DNA of 64,000 nt from Cunninghamia lanceolata. Taxonomy: Eukaryota; Streptophyta; Pinopsida; Cupressales; Cupressaceae. Both the position numbers and the translations under genes were made by a program. Shown piece by piece: positions 50,640 to 62,422 of the stretch (position 1 is its first letter; each line of letters opens with the position of its first letter). The stretch is taken from positions 10,316,501-10,380,500 of the forward strand of contig BSBN01000293.1 of the NCBI GenBank assembly GCA_027924645.1, read 5' to 3'. The notes under the pieces are model-generated. The model saw only the letters and a program-made list of their open reading frames with translations. It did not search any database and was not told the origin of the DNA.

Positions 50640-51422
50640 CCTCCTATGCCATAGCTAACTTTGATCTATCTGAGCAATCAAACAACTTTTCCTAGAACTA
50701 CTTAAGTGAAAGATGTTATCTCTAGTTTGAGTACTGAATGCAATTTCAGTTCCAGAGCTTTCCAAGATTCTACATTTTCCATCCTTGAATCAAAGATCAT
50801 AACCCTTGTCAACCAACTGTCCAACACTAAGAAGATTATGTTTCAGTCCTTCCACATACAAAACATCATTGGTGTTTTTCTTACCATCAAAAGAGATGGA
50901 TCCTCTGCCACGGATTCTATGAGCTGAGTTGTCTCCAAATTTCATAAGTCCTCCTTCATAATTTTCAACACTCACAAACTTACTCTTGTCACCAGTCATA
51001 TGATGAGAACATCCACTATTAATCACCCATTCATCTTTTTCAATAACCTGAGCAGCCAAGGTACTTTCCACATTTGCACAGCTAGCAGATTCAGTAGACA
51101 CCGGATCTTCTTCTTTGATAGCAATAAACACCCAATCATTTTCAGAGGAGCCTCCATGATCAGATTCATCATCTGTGACCTCTTCTTCTCCATTTTCTTG
51201 GACATAGTAACATTTCTTCTGACCCTTGTACCTGTTAGGGTATGGTTTTGAAAACCTCTCCAGACATCTTGAGGCAAAATGACCAATCTTATTACAAGCA
51301 AAACATTTGAGTGGTAATTTTCCTTCATACTTATCGGATCCTCTTAGCATTCTTCTGGAAATAAAAGCTTCAAGATCTGCAGTTTCTATTTCAACATATT
51401 CAAGATCCTTTCTTGTCTTCAC
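50640..51422 (-). pseudogene. Copia zinc knuckle and protease (1037-bp-LTR element)
   Basis: The frame 51422-50790 carries LKCFACNKIGHFASRC, a CX2CX4HX4C zinc knuckle, then an acidic linker and the protease active site EWVINSGCSHHMTG. The family has Asp where this has Asn (GAT to AAT). That removes the catalytic residue and matches a G-to-A deamination on one strand. The GAG-pre-integrase start follows after a stop near 50790. Confidence 0.9.
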
Positions 51423-52114
51423 AAATCTATTTGATCTTGCAGAAATCTTTCACCCGAATCATATCTTTGTTCTCCATATACAATGGCTTTGAATGCAGAT
51501 TCAGACTTAGGAAGAGAATCACCAAATTCACTCAATTCAAAAGCTAAATTTTTTCCAACCAGGTGATCTCTTGTAACATTTGTGACAATCTTGATCTCTT
51601 CTATCACAACAACCTAATGTTTATATGAATCAGGCAAGGATCTAAGCACTTTTTCCACAATCTTTGATTCTTACAAAGTTCCGCCAGCACACCTGATCGC
51701 ACACACAAGTTCATTTATCTTTTGCATGTAGATTTTGATGTTTTCATCTTCACTCATCCTCAGATTATCAAATTTTCCTCTCAAACTTTGTAGTTTGGCA
51801 CATTTGACAAATTCATCTCCTTCATATAGATTCTCCAACTTCTTCCATATTTCATGAGCAGTTTCTAGACCAAAGACATTAGTCAATTCTAAATCAGTTA
51901 GGGCAATCAACAAGGCTTCTTTAGGGCAAAGGTTATTTTTGGTATCTTTGACTTGATCTAGAGTTGAAGGACCTTTCTCCAGAGGTTCATACTTATCGTT
52001 GCTTATTGACCAATAAGCATCACCCATGCATTGTAAATGGCATTCCATGCGGTTCATCCAAATAGAGTAATTTGTTCCATCAAATCTTGGACTATCCTTC
52101 TTGTAAGTTGACAT
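51419..52114 (-). pseudogene. Copia gag (1037-bp-LTR element)
   Basis: It starts MSTYKKDSPRFDGTNYSIWM at 52114. It has the UBN2 gag blocks EIWKKLENLYEGDEFVKCAK and KIYMQKINELVCAIRCAGGT (to 51671), a stop, then LVGKNLAFELSEFGDSLPKS (51607-51419). A frameshift near 51420 separates it from the zinc-knuckle frame. Confidence 0.9.
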
Positions 52115-52157
52115 CCTGAATCTCCTTGAGTGGTTAAGCTTCTTCTAGAGGAACCTC

Positions 52158-52169
52158 GCTCTGATACCA
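52158..52169 (-). other. Met-tRNA primer site of the 1037-bp-LTR copia element
   Basis: The minus strand reads TGGTATCAGAGC, two bases inside the 5' LTR. Confidence 0.93.
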
Positions 52170-52171
52170 AT

Positions 52172-53208
52172 TGTTGGAATTAGTCCAAACAACTGAGAGG
52201 GGGGGTGAATCAATTGTCCCTAAATCTTTAACCTTTTCTGAATCAATCCCTTTGAAGGCTCACAAAAACTTCTGTTCCTATCTTCAAATACTTCTTCATT
52301 GACTCTTCACTCTATACTCCCTTCGCTCTTCTTCTTCTTTTCTCTACTTTTGATCCTTTCTTTGGATTTAATTCATTTCATGCAAGGATGATTTTCCACA
52401 ACTCTTCAACAAGTATTTATACACTTCATCAACCTTGGAATGATCAACAAGGTCGGCTAACCTTAATGTAGATCTTTACACTATCAGCCAAACATAGTTG
52501 GAACTTGAAACTTTCTCCACTAACATACCATGCTTCATAAAATGCTCTTAAGATCATCCACAACACACCAGGAATATCTCGTCAGCCAAGACTGGGAAGA
52601 ATATCAACCTTAAAGAAGAAATCTTCAATCAACAAGCTCAAACTTCAATGCAGACCTCCAACACAGTAGCCACATGATCCAGAGACCTCCACAAGCATAT
52701 TGAATTCACCAATAACATCCACTCTAAACCAAATTACTAGAATCATCTGTATCTTCCTCTGGAACCTCAAGAACACTATCTGCCATGACTATCAAACTAA
52801 AAATATAGCTTGCAGACCTCCAAACCACAAATCACTAGAGTTGATGCTACACACTAACTTCCCAAACATGCCTTCAGATCCGCAGATCACAATTTTACAT
52901 TACCAAAGCAATCCGGACCTATTTCCTGTCACTCTATCTCTCCTGAGTATTGCAGGAACTGGTTCTACTCAGATGGCCATAACTTCTTCAAATATGCATG
53001 CAGACTTCTCAATTCTTAATTGGAGCAACCTCTGACAATCCTATACACATCCATAAGGTCTGCGAACATTGAGTCTTCATTAATTTTCTCAATATCCTCA
53101 ATAATCCGGTCTTCGATACATACAGTAATATAGGATACAGTTGACACCAATGGCAACAAGGATATGTTGACATCAATGACAACACCACTTAGGCACATAT
53201 TTGCAACA
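52172..53208 (-). repeat. 5' LTR of the 1037-bp-LTR copia element
   Basis: A 1037-bp direct copy of 42017-43053. The target copy ACCTT follows at 53209-53213. Confidence 0.95.
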
Positions 53209-54110
53209 ACCTTTTCCCTTATAACCCATTTTTTGTGCCATATCAAAACCTTTAGGATATTTCTCAAGAGGTAGATTGTCTTGTTCATCTTTGTCTTTAT
53301 GGAGCCATTTCAAAATATCCCCATCATTGATCTCCTTATCTAGTACACCCTAATGGGAAAACTTAGTTGTCTTACAATTGATAGTGATAGTTGAAATAGA
53401 ACCATCAGGATGAGGTCTTCCAAAGATTCTAGGAGAGAGGGGGGGTTGACCCACACAAAAGGCTCCTTGTAAGGTATACTCTCCCAATCCCTTGTCATTA
53501 ATCTTAGTCTTGATCTCAGGATGTGTGGTGAATGATTTGGATGATGAAGTGAGTGTGGATGGATCCATGTAGGATGGAGATGGTTTAGCAATATCATTGG
53601 TAGGACAATAATTGGATTTGTGATATGGTCCTTCCAACAAGTGACAATATTGGAAGGGTTTTAGGTTGCCATACATTGTGATTTTTTGGCCATTGTAGGG
53701 GAATTTGATGCATTGGTGATATGTGGAAGGAACAACCCTCATGGCATGAATCTATTTGCATCCTAGGAGGATGTTGTATGAAAGATCAAGGTCCAAGACT
53801 TGACAAGTGATTACCATAAGTGTAGGCCCAATATCAACAAGTAACTTAATGGTTCCCTCTAATCGTCTCTTAGCCTCATCATAGGCTTTGATTGTAATGG
53901 AATGTTTTGTATGAATAACCCCGGTGGAGTACCCCAATTATTTTATTAATCTCAAGGTGCATAGATTTAAACTTGATCCACCATCTACTACAACCCTTTT
54001 GACTTTGTGTTTATGGTACGTTCAATATGGAAGGAAACGTCAACAGGCATGTCTTTCTCAATAAAAACAAGGTGATGAATGGATGCAAGATGTCCCACCA
54101 TGGATTGAAA
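53209..54110 (-). pseudogene. Host Tat-like element: retropepsin, linker and first half of the G-patch
   Basis: From right to left on the minus strand: a retropepsin active site reading VVVDGGSSLNLCTL (about 53990-53950), the VDGG form seen in Tat-type proteases, and then ITIKAYDEAKRRLEGTIKLL and LDLSYNILLG (53937-53752). Then come IKFPYNGQKITMYG and a linker with PPLSPRIFGRPHPDGSIS (53742-53350). Last is a G-patch start with FDMAQKMGYKGKG (53260-53214). The copia element splits the G-patch here, and its second half is at 42016. A stop lies at about 53940. Confidence 0.83.
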
Positions 54111-56696
54111 TTATTCAAAATTAATTTCATTAGGGACACATGATTCTATTAAAGCCTTATCCAAAATCTCCTTATGAATAGGGGATGTGCAAAGTAGATC
54201 TAAGATGGAAATTTGTGCGGGTGTTTTCCCTAAATGATCAAGGATATTATATTTGGAAGGTGAGATAGATGAAGATGGCATAGATGAAGATGGTGCTCCT
54301 TGAAAACTAATGTGACTATGATGAGTAGTAATGACACAATTAGGATTATTGTCTCTTATGGTTATGGTGGCTACTTGTGAAGGACAAGCTTCAATACGCC
54401 CCACAACAAAATTATATGAAGGGGAGGAATTAATTTTCTTGGTGGTATTAGGATTATCTTTGGAAGAGCTACCTTGACCATGGTGAGGCAATGTATTTTT
54501 ATATACTCCCAATTTCTCATTAGATGATTTTGCAGGAGGTTCATCTATAGTAACATCTTCTCAATCTATAAGATCTTGGATATAGTTCTTAAGTCTCATA
54601 CAATTGTTTTTTATGACCCTTGATTCTATGATATTTGCAATATTCATTGTCATTGAACAAGTGGGGCTTAACGACATTTTCCTCATAAATTTTAATCTCA
54701 ATAAATTTAATGAGGTTGGCTTGTAAAAGTTTTTGAAAAATAGATTCCATGGGTTCTCCCAAATTTGTAAATTTACGTCTAGCTCTTAATCCTTGTATGG
54801 GATTGTTCTTAGGAGTGGTCACATTTGTGTTTGATAATGATGATTTGAGTGCTAATGAAGGATCTTAGACATTTTGTACATGCTTAGAATATGTGACACC
54901 ATCATTGACAATGTCCTTATTCTTGGTCTAAAAACATGGTTTTCATTAGATTGGTTGTTTGAGTCTTTGTTGTCTCTGAAGATTTTGATAAGTCCTTTTT
55001 CTATTAGGGTCTTTTCTATAGTTGTACTTTTATCAATTATTTCCTCAAAAATGTTGGCACATTGGACTTGAAGCTGAAAGGTCATTTCCTGATTTAGGTT
55101 TTGGATGAAAAGATTGACAATTTGTTTATCAGGAATAGATCAAGGGAGCTTACTAGCAAGATTTCTCCAATGTTGCAAGAAGGCAGCAAATGATTCCCCA
55201 TTTCTTTGTTTAGTATTTAAAACGTCGGTCATGTACATTTCATGTTCAATATTGTAGGAAAAGTGAGCTATGAATTTATCGGCAAGTTCTTGAAAAGTTT
55301 TGATTCCATGAGGAAGGTGGGAGAACCATTCAATGGATTGACCTCTTAGGCTATGAGGGATAAGTCTCATCAAGTAAGTATCATCCTATATGGCATCCAT
55401 GCATTCTATGAAGAATTCTCTAAGCTGGTCTCTAGGATCACCCTTCCCCTTGTATTTGTCAAATTTCAAAAATTCAAAGTTTGGAGGAAAAGGGTTCATG
55501 ACTAGAGATTTATCAAATGGATATGGACAAATTTCTTCAAAGGTGTATCTCTTCTTTTGGTTCCTTTTTGCATATAGGCTATAATTTGTTTCATAAGTTG
55601 TTTCATGTCTGACAAGTCATTGTGTGATGTGGTGGATATGTTGGATGAAGGTTTTTGTTGTGGTTGTGTTTGGGCTTGTTGGGTGGCTATGAGTTGTTGT
55701 AAAAGAGTTTGTTGTTGTTGTTGTTGAAGATGAGTTGCTGGAGTGCGGATGTAGTGGGGTTTTGAATATGTGATGATGAGGATTGAGTTTAGACTTGTGA
55801 GGCTTGAGGCATGGATACATTGGTTTGGGTGTGAATACGGGGTATAGATGATGTTAGGTAAATGGGGTTGGATGCTTGGGTAATGATTGGTGGAATGGTT
55901 ATACCAATAGAAGGCGAAAAGATGGTGGCAATTCTAGGATTTGTCATGGGAATACTAGGAATGGTTTGTGATATTTTTATGGAAGAAATAGGTGGAATTG
56001 TGGATGTCGATGAGGTGGGGATGGATGTGTTAATTGTCAAGGGAATAGAGTATAGCATAGGTATAGATGATGTCATAAGGATGGATGATGACGGGATGTT
56101 TTGACCACTAGATGGGATAGGTTAAGACACATCTATAGAAGAAGTAGGTTAATTTATGGATGTGTTGATGGAAATATTTGACATGGGATTTAAGGTCTCA
56201 TCAACATGTGGTTGGGAGGAATATCCAAATGGATTATAAAAATGATGAGGGTAACCTTGAGGTATCAAAGTGGAAACATCACAATCGAGAGGTACCTTGA
56301 CTTCTTGGTATAAAAATTCTTGGAAATATCCTTGGGCATTTTTGGAAATAATATGGTCCACTAGGGCTTGATTATCGGGGTCTTCCATAAAGTCTTGAAC
56401 TCTAGATTCATATTCAAGGGACTCCCGTGTAGAGGTATTTGGACTTTGAGGCTCTTTCATAGGATTATCATGCTCTTGCATGTATAGGGGATTTGATAAT
56501 GGTTGGAGAATGCCTTTATAGGCCTTGGGTATGAACATGTCGGTGGGCATTCCAGTCATAGGATGAATATTGGGCTTAATTTATTATGGAATGATATTTC
56601 CTCTACCTTTGGAAGTAGGATCTTGGTGAGATTATTGTTGATAGTCTTGATGGGGTTATTGATGAGACTCTTGTTGTGATTCTTGATGGGATTCCA
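54111..56696 (-). pseudogene. Host Tat-like element: gag
   Basis: A Met codon at 56694-56696 opens a Gln/His-rich N-terminus (MESHQESQQESHQ) with stops at likely Gln codons. The frame 56559-56149 has YMQEHDNPMKEPQSPNTSTR and VQDFMEDPDNQALVDHIISK. A Ser/Thr/Pro-rich stretch (56076-55617) includes a TTG repeat. The capsid domain follows with LRGQSIEWFSHLPHGIKTF and HWRNLASKLP (55373-55140), a zinc-knuckle-like NEYCKYHRIKGHKK (about 54650), and a tail to 54111. Frameshifted in several places. The N-terminal 380 bp are repeated in the tandem units to the right. Confidence 0.83.
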
Positions 56697-58137
56697 TGAT
56701 TCTCTTAGCTTGTAGCCTTGTAATGGGCATAAATAGGATGACCTTGATATAAAATGAAAAGGTGGTAGGTGTGGGTGAATAATGATGGATTGACTTAGGA
56801 CTTGGGGATTGGTTATGTGTTAAGTAAGCCCTCAAATGTCAATATTTTGGACCCAAAAGATGACAAGTGTATGGTGATGTAGGGATGATATGGATAAGGT
56901 ATGACAAGGATCTTAAGGATGACAAATATGTTGATGATAAGGATATGAGGACAACAAGATTAAGTATATGATGAAAAAGATATGATAACAACCAAGCTAT
57001 GATATTGACAAGGATGACAACCAAGATAATGACAAGGATATGATGATGATAAGGATGTGATGATAATGACGATATGTGAATGACAAGGATATAATGATAA
57101 CCAAGATAACAGCAAAGATAAGATATGAATAAAGATAGAATAGGATGATGGTGAGGATATGATATGACAATGATATGATAGGACTTGAGGATATGATATG
57201 GATAAAACCAAAATAGCTTAAGGTTCACATAGATCTTTTGTTATGGATAAGGATGAGATTCCTTTCACTACTTAGGGTTGAAAAATGACCAAAAAAGAAG
57301 AGGAATAAGGATAACTTTTCTACTTGGAGTAGACAAGATCCCAATCACAAAATAAAGATATGATAAAGACCCACTAACTTAAGAGTAGTCAAATCTCCTA
57401 AGTCAATAGACCTCAAAGATAAAGTAATAAAAAGATCTATGCTAGGATTTTAGAAATTTTGGATTTGATTTGATGGTTTGGTTGATAGATCAAAGGATTG
57501 GTTAATTGATAGATGACTTGGTTGAAAGATGAGTAGATAAGCCAAATGGATGTGGTGGATGAATGAATTGAGGGATAGGTGAATTGGTTGGTAAAGTGGA
57601 TAAATGAAGTTGGTTGCTATGTGAAATTAGAGATATACGGATGAGTTTGTAAATGGTTTATTGATTGGTTAGATGTGGTAGATTGAAGATTGGTTGACAA
57701 AATGGATGATTGGATAAGATGACAAAATTTAGGTCCAATGGATAAATAGTTGGCCAAAGATTTGATGGGAAATGACAAGTCTAAAAGCAAAGTGATGTGG
57801 ATGGTGATGATAGGTGATTATGGGTGGAAAAAGGTAATATGGGATTATAGGATAGCAATGTGGACTGGCTAGGCTAAAAAATAGGTCTATTTTAGGTCGT
57901 CAAACTTAACCCTAGAGTCAGATTTACAAGCCAAAATTTCATATTTTGAAGACTAAGACTGAATTCCAACAAAGGCACTGAGTTGCAGTTGCAGGTGCAC
58001 GAAAAAAAGTACAGGCGTAGTGACTAGCAACATAGGCATGTTGATAAGGATCAGAGGCACATAATTATAGCCATAGGCATGGAACTATATTGATTTGGTG
58101 TTTTGTGACAAGTTTCTAGAATTTGGATGTTAGGAAC

Positions 58138-58407
58138 CTGTGTTTAACCCTTCTCTTTACTTTGTTAGTATATTGTTGTTGGAAGCATATGCTTTGTAAG
58201 TCATCCGTTGAGTATATTGTATTATCCCACATTCATGGGAAATAATAGTTGTTTAGATTAGACTTAGTATATAAGTATGTGTTAAGGCCAATGAAGGCAT
58301 CCACGAATTTATTGTATTGAGCTTCCTCAAAAGAGGTTGCCCCCTCGAAGTGGCCTACGATCAATAAATTCTATTTTTCATTATATTGTTGCAAGAGGTT
58401 CCTCTCA
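58138..58407 (+). repeat. + strand LTR inside unit A, with TATA box and primer site
   Basis: The segment starts TGTTAGGAACC and ends GGTTCCTCTCA. It contains TATATAAG at 58268-58275, and TGTTATCAGAGTG follows at 58410, one base from the Met-tRNA primer-site form. No pol follows: about 470 bp of leader run into the unit junction. Its orientation is opposite to the host element. The match at 60790-61102 is another copy within unit B. Confidence 0.7.
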
Positions 58408-58940
58408 TCTGTTATCAGAGTGCTTTCTTGGCCTCACTGGGTGGAATTTCTACCAAATTTTCTTTCTACAGTGGCCTCTAGGCGCTGTGATTATTGCAGT
58501 AGTTCTTTCTTTTTTGCATGTGTATTGTTCATTTCAATTGCAGGTTCGGATCGAGGAATAACCCTATCCATTTAACTATGGGAAGTGCCTCGGCATAGCC
58601 CTAAAACTCATTGTGAGGAGTACCACAGGAACCCTGAAGTAGCTAGCCCATTGAGAGGACTTGCCAACAAAAAGGGCAATGGCCCCTAACTGATCGACTA
58701 GTTCCCGTTCGTGAGGTAAACTAAGAGCTGTCGTTTGTGGCAAAGCGGTTATCAGTTTTACCTGAGCCGTGGAGTGAGGGGTACTGACCCAATATGCAAT
58801 CCGTTAGACAACATTGGTAGCCAAGTGACTCCCCTAAACCTTTAGGTAGTTGAACATACCTGGCACCCATATCTATTGACAGCGGCAAATCACGAGTTAA
58901 ATCCATCCAAAGCTGTTTGCAAATCGTTTCCAAAAAAAAA
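58408..58940 (+). other. Leader of the + strand element and unit junction
   Basis: No open frame of note is seen. It includes GTGCTTTCTTGG after the primer site and a well-conserved non-coding stretch (GGAGTGAGGGGTACT, GTGACTCCCCTAAACCTTTAG). It ends in an A run at 58931-58939, where the next gag copy begins. Confidence 0.55.
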
Positions 58941-60789
58941 CTCTTGGAAATATCCTTGGGCATTTTTGGAAATAATATGGTCCACTAGGGCTTGATTATC
59001 AGGGTCTTCTATAAAGTCTTGAACTCTAGATTCATATTCAAGGGACTCATGTGTAGAGGTATTTGGACTTTAACGCTCTTGCATAGGATTATCATGATCT
59101 TGCATGTACAGGGGATTTGATAATGGTTGGAGAATACCTTTATACGCCTTGGGTATGAACATGTCGGTGGGTATTCCAATCATAGGATGAATACTAAGCA
59201 TAATTTATTATGGAATGATATTTCCTCTACCTTGGGAAGTAGGCTCTTGGTGGGATTATTGTTGATAGTCTTGATGGGGTTATTGATGAGACTCTTGTTA
59301 TGATTCTTGATGGGATTCCATGATTCTCTTAGCTTGTAGCCTTGTAATGGGCATAAATAGGATGACCTTGATATAAAATGAAAAGGTGGTAGGTGTGGGT
59401 GAATAATGATGGATTGACTTAGGACTTGGGGATTGGTTGTGTGTTAAGTAAGGCCTCAGATGTTAATATTTTGGACCCAAAAGATGACAAGGGTATGTTG
59501 ATGTGGGGATGATATGGATAAGGTATGACAAGGATCTTAAGGATGACAAATATGTTGATGATAAGGATATGAGGACAACAAGATTATAATGACAACTACA
59601 ACGATGTGATGATGATAAGGATAAGATGAAAAAGATATGATAATAACCAAGCTATGATAGTGACAAGGATGACAACCAAGATAATGACAAGGATATGATG
59701 ATGATAAGGATGTGATGATAATGATGATATGTGAATGACAATGATATGATGATAACCAAGATAATAGCAAAGATAAGATATGAATCAAGATAGAATAGGA
59801 TGATGGTGAGGATATGATATGATAGGACTTGAGGATATGATATGATAGGACTTGAGGATATGATATGGATAAAACCAAAATAGCTTAAGGTTCACATGGA
59901 TCTTTTGTTATGGATAAGGATGAGATTCCTTTCACTAATTAGGGTTGAAAAATGCCCAAGCAAGAAGAGGAATAAGGATAACTTTTCTACTTGGAGTAGA
60001 CAAGATTCCAATCACAAAAGAAAGATATGATAAAGACCCACTAACTTAAGAGTAGTCAAATCTCCTAAGTCAATAGACCTCAAAGATAAAGTAATAAAAA
60101 TGCTAGGATTTTAGAAATTTTGGATTTGATTTGATGGTTTGGTTGATAGATCAAAGGATTGGTTAATTGATAGATGACTTGGTTGAAAGATGAGTAGATA
60201 AGCCAAATGGATGTGGTGGATGAATGAATTGAGGGATAGGTGAGTTGGTTGGTAAAGTGGATAAATGAAGTTGGTTGCTATGTGAAATTAGAGATATATG
60301 GATGACTTGGTAAATGGTTGATTGATTGGTTAGATGTGGAAGATTGAAGATTGGTTGAGAAAATGGATGATTGGGTAAGATGACAAAATTTAGGTCCAAT
60401 GGATAAATAGTTGGCCAAAGATTTGATGGGAAATGACAAGTCTAAAAGCAAAGTGATGTGGATGGTGATGATAGGTGATTATGGGTAGAAAATGGTAATA
60501 TGGGATGGTAGGATAGCAATGTGGACTGGCTAGGCTGAAAAATAGGTATGTTTTAGGTCGTTGAACTTAACCCTAGAGTCAGATTTACAAGCCAAAATTT
60601 CATATTTTGAAGACTAAGACTGAATTCCAACAAAGGCACCAAGTTGCAGTCGTAGGCGCATGAAAAAAAAGCATAGGCACAGCGACTGGCAACATAGGCA
60701 TGTCAACAAGGATTAGAGGCATAGAATTACAGCCATATGCATGGAACTATACTAATTTGGTGTTTTGTGACAAGTTTCTAGAATTTGGA

Positions 60790-61102
60790 TGTTAGGAACC
60801 CGTGTTTAACCCTTCTCTTTACTTTGTTAGTATAATATTGTTGGACACATATGCTTTGTATGTCGTCCCGTTAGTATATTGTATTATCCAACATTCATGG
60901 GAAGTAATAGTTGTTTAGATTAGACTTAGTATATAAGTACGTGTTGAGGCCAATGAAGGCATCCACGAATTTATTGTATTGAGCTTGCTCAAAGGAGGTT
61001 GCCTCCTCCAAGTGGCCTGCGATTAATAAATTCCTTCTGTGTTTCTTCTATTTCTTTCATTTCGTGCATTTTTCATTATATTGTAGGAGGAGGTTCCTCT
61101 CA
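60790..61102 (+). repeat. + strand LTR inside unit B
   Basis: It matches 58138-58407, with an added CT-rich stretch near 61038-61070. TGGTAACAGAGTG follows at 61105. Comparing the two units, the ancestral form was probably the Met-tRNA primer site. Confidence 0.7.
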
Positions 61103-61563
61103 TCTGGTAACAGAGTGCTTTCTTGGGCTCACTATGTTGAATTTCTGCAGAATTTTTTTCTGCAGTGGCCTCCAGGCACTGTGATTATTGCACTAGTTCT
61201 TTCTTTTTTGCATATGTATTGTTCATTTCAATTGCAAGTTGGGATTAGGGAATAACCCTATCCACTTAACTATGGGAAGTGCCTGGGCATAGCCCTAAAA
61301 CTTAGTATGAGGAGTACTACAGGAACCCCAAAGTAGCTGGCCCATTGAGAGGACCTGCCAACGAAAAGGGGCAATAGCCCCTACTTGATTGACTAGTTCC
61401 CATCCGTGAGGTAAACCAAGAGCTGTCCTTTGTGGCAAAGTAGTTATTAGTTTTACCTGAGTTGTGGAGTGAGGGGTACTACCCCAATACGCAAGCCGTT
61501 GGAAAGCATTGGTAACCGAGTGACTCCCCTAAACCTTTAGGCAGCCAAACATACATGTGGCCC

Positions 61564-62339
61564 TGAGGAAGGGGTAAATCATCAAACACACAATAACAGA
61601 AATTGCACACAGAAAATAAAATGATATTTTATTAATATGGGCAAAACATTACATTACAGAAGCTCAAATACAATCAGAGGATGAATCCCCTACAGGCTGC
61701 AACACATTACAGCTCCCTCTCTCAAGACTCTAGAATCTTCAACCTTCTGTAGCCCCAAATCAACTAGGGTTTCTATTTTCCCACCTTTACTTGACTCTAC
61801 ACCCTCCCCCTTAACTATACTACCCCAAGGGTTCCCAAAAATAGTCATATATAGCCCTTTTTGGTGACCACCAGCTTAATTTCAAAATTTGCATCTCCCT
61901 CCAAAAATAGGTCAACTTCGCGGGGCCATAACTTTCGATCCAACTGTTGGATTTTCAATTATAATACCTTTTCAGAAAGCTCTCGAAAAGACGATGGTGC
62001 ACAAGCAATATTGAAAAGTACACTACTTGGGCTTGCCGCCAAATTTTGGGCCCATCCGGAGCCTCTAAGTGCCTCAAATTTGGCTTTGAATATTTCAATA
62101 GGATTTTTGGATTTTGAAATTTTAATATCTCACAAATGACAAATGATATTGAAGTGATTTCTTCACCATTAGCTTCAATTCAGCATTCTAGAGGTCTGTA
62201 CAAGATTTTGTATCCAACTGTGCACAAATGCAAACTTACTAAAAATAGTAACCCTGCCAAATTTAGCCCTTATTGAAAAGAAACAACATTTTTTTTGTTG
62301 ATGCAAGATTGCTCTTACACCCTGGATGCTCCTGCATCA
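61564..62339. mobile_element. Solo LTR inserted in tandem unit B
   Basis: This 776-bp segment starts TGAGGAAGGGG and ends GCTCCTGCATCA, is absent from unit A at the same place, and is bounded by a perfect 5-bp duplication GGCCC (61559-61563 and 62340-62344). The TG...CA ends, size and duplication make it a solo LTR. The orientation is not certain; on the minus strand it begins TGATGCAGGAGCATCC. The frame at 61861-62139 has no motif. Confidence 0.88.
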
Positions 62340-62422
62340 GGCCCATATCTATTGACATCTAGCAAATCGCAGGTTGAATCTGTCCACAGCCATTTGCAGA
62401 TCATTTCCAGGAAAAAAAAAAC

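Larger units (their letters stand above)
42017..53208 (-). mobile_element. Ty1/copia element with 1037-bp LTRs, inserted in the host G-patch
   Basis: LTRs at 42017-43053 and 52172-53208 are the same length (1037 bp), start TGTTGGAATTAGTCC and end CATATTTGCAACA. The target duplication ACCTT is perfect (42012-42016 and 53209-53213). A Met-tRNA primer site (52158-52169) and a polypurine tract (43054-43068) are in place. Gag-pol lies on the minus strand (52114-47958). A rearranged second copia element interrupts its 3' end at 43108-47504. Without that insert it is about 6.6 kb. The perfect target copies and equal LTRs suggest it is younger than its host. Confidence 0.95.
14236..57984 (-). mobile_element. 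Old Tat-like Ty3/gypsy element, host of all nested insertions
   Basis: On the minus strand, pieces of one polyprotein occur in the expected order from right to left. They are gag (56696 to about 54111), retropepsin (about 54010-53700), a G-patch (53260-53209 joined to 42016-41970), a pre-RT region and RT start (42016-40737), the RT remainder (24931-24400), RNase H (about 24187-23930), an extra archaeal-type RNase H typical of the Tat clade (23793-23416), and integrase (about 23040-22357 and 14653-14267). Three insertions separate the pieces; without them the element is about 9 kb. At each of the three junctions the reading frame resumes once the insert and one target copy are removed. A primer-site candidate is at 57967-57981. 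The 3' LTR was not found. Many frameshifts show it is the oldest layer. Confidence 0.85.
56318..58940. repeat. Tandem composite unit A (about 2.62 kb)
   Basis: From left to right: host gag start (56318-56696), leader with ATGA-rich low-complexity DNA (about 56860-57210) and a TTGGTTGATAGAT-rich patch (about 57470-57720), a primer-site remnant (57967-57981), the edge of the host LTR (from 57985), a + strand LTR and leader (58138 to about 58880), and an A-rich junction. The word TCTTGGAAATATCCTTGGGC starts the unit at 56318 and recurs at 58941 and 62423. This unit is continuous with the real gag to its left. Confidence 0.9.
58941..62422. repeat. Tandem composite unit B (about 2.70 kb plus a solo LTR)
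   Basis: It has the same order as unit A: gag start (58941-59320), leader with low-complexity DNA, a primer site (60627-60641, minus strand TGGTGCCTTTGTTGG, better kept than in unit A), host LTR edge (60645 on), and the + strand LTR (60790-61102) and leader. A 776-bp solo LTR with its 5-bp duplication accounts for most of the extra length compared with unit A. The frames at 59537-59878 and 60163-60399 (minus) are low-complexity shadows. Confidence 0.9.

Noticed and set aside
56839..57228. 129-residue Ser/His/Tyr-rich minus-strand frame (also at 59537-59878 and 63017-63352)
   Set aside because: These are translations of ATGA-rich low-complexity leader DNA, with Met starts and lengths that vary among the three copies.
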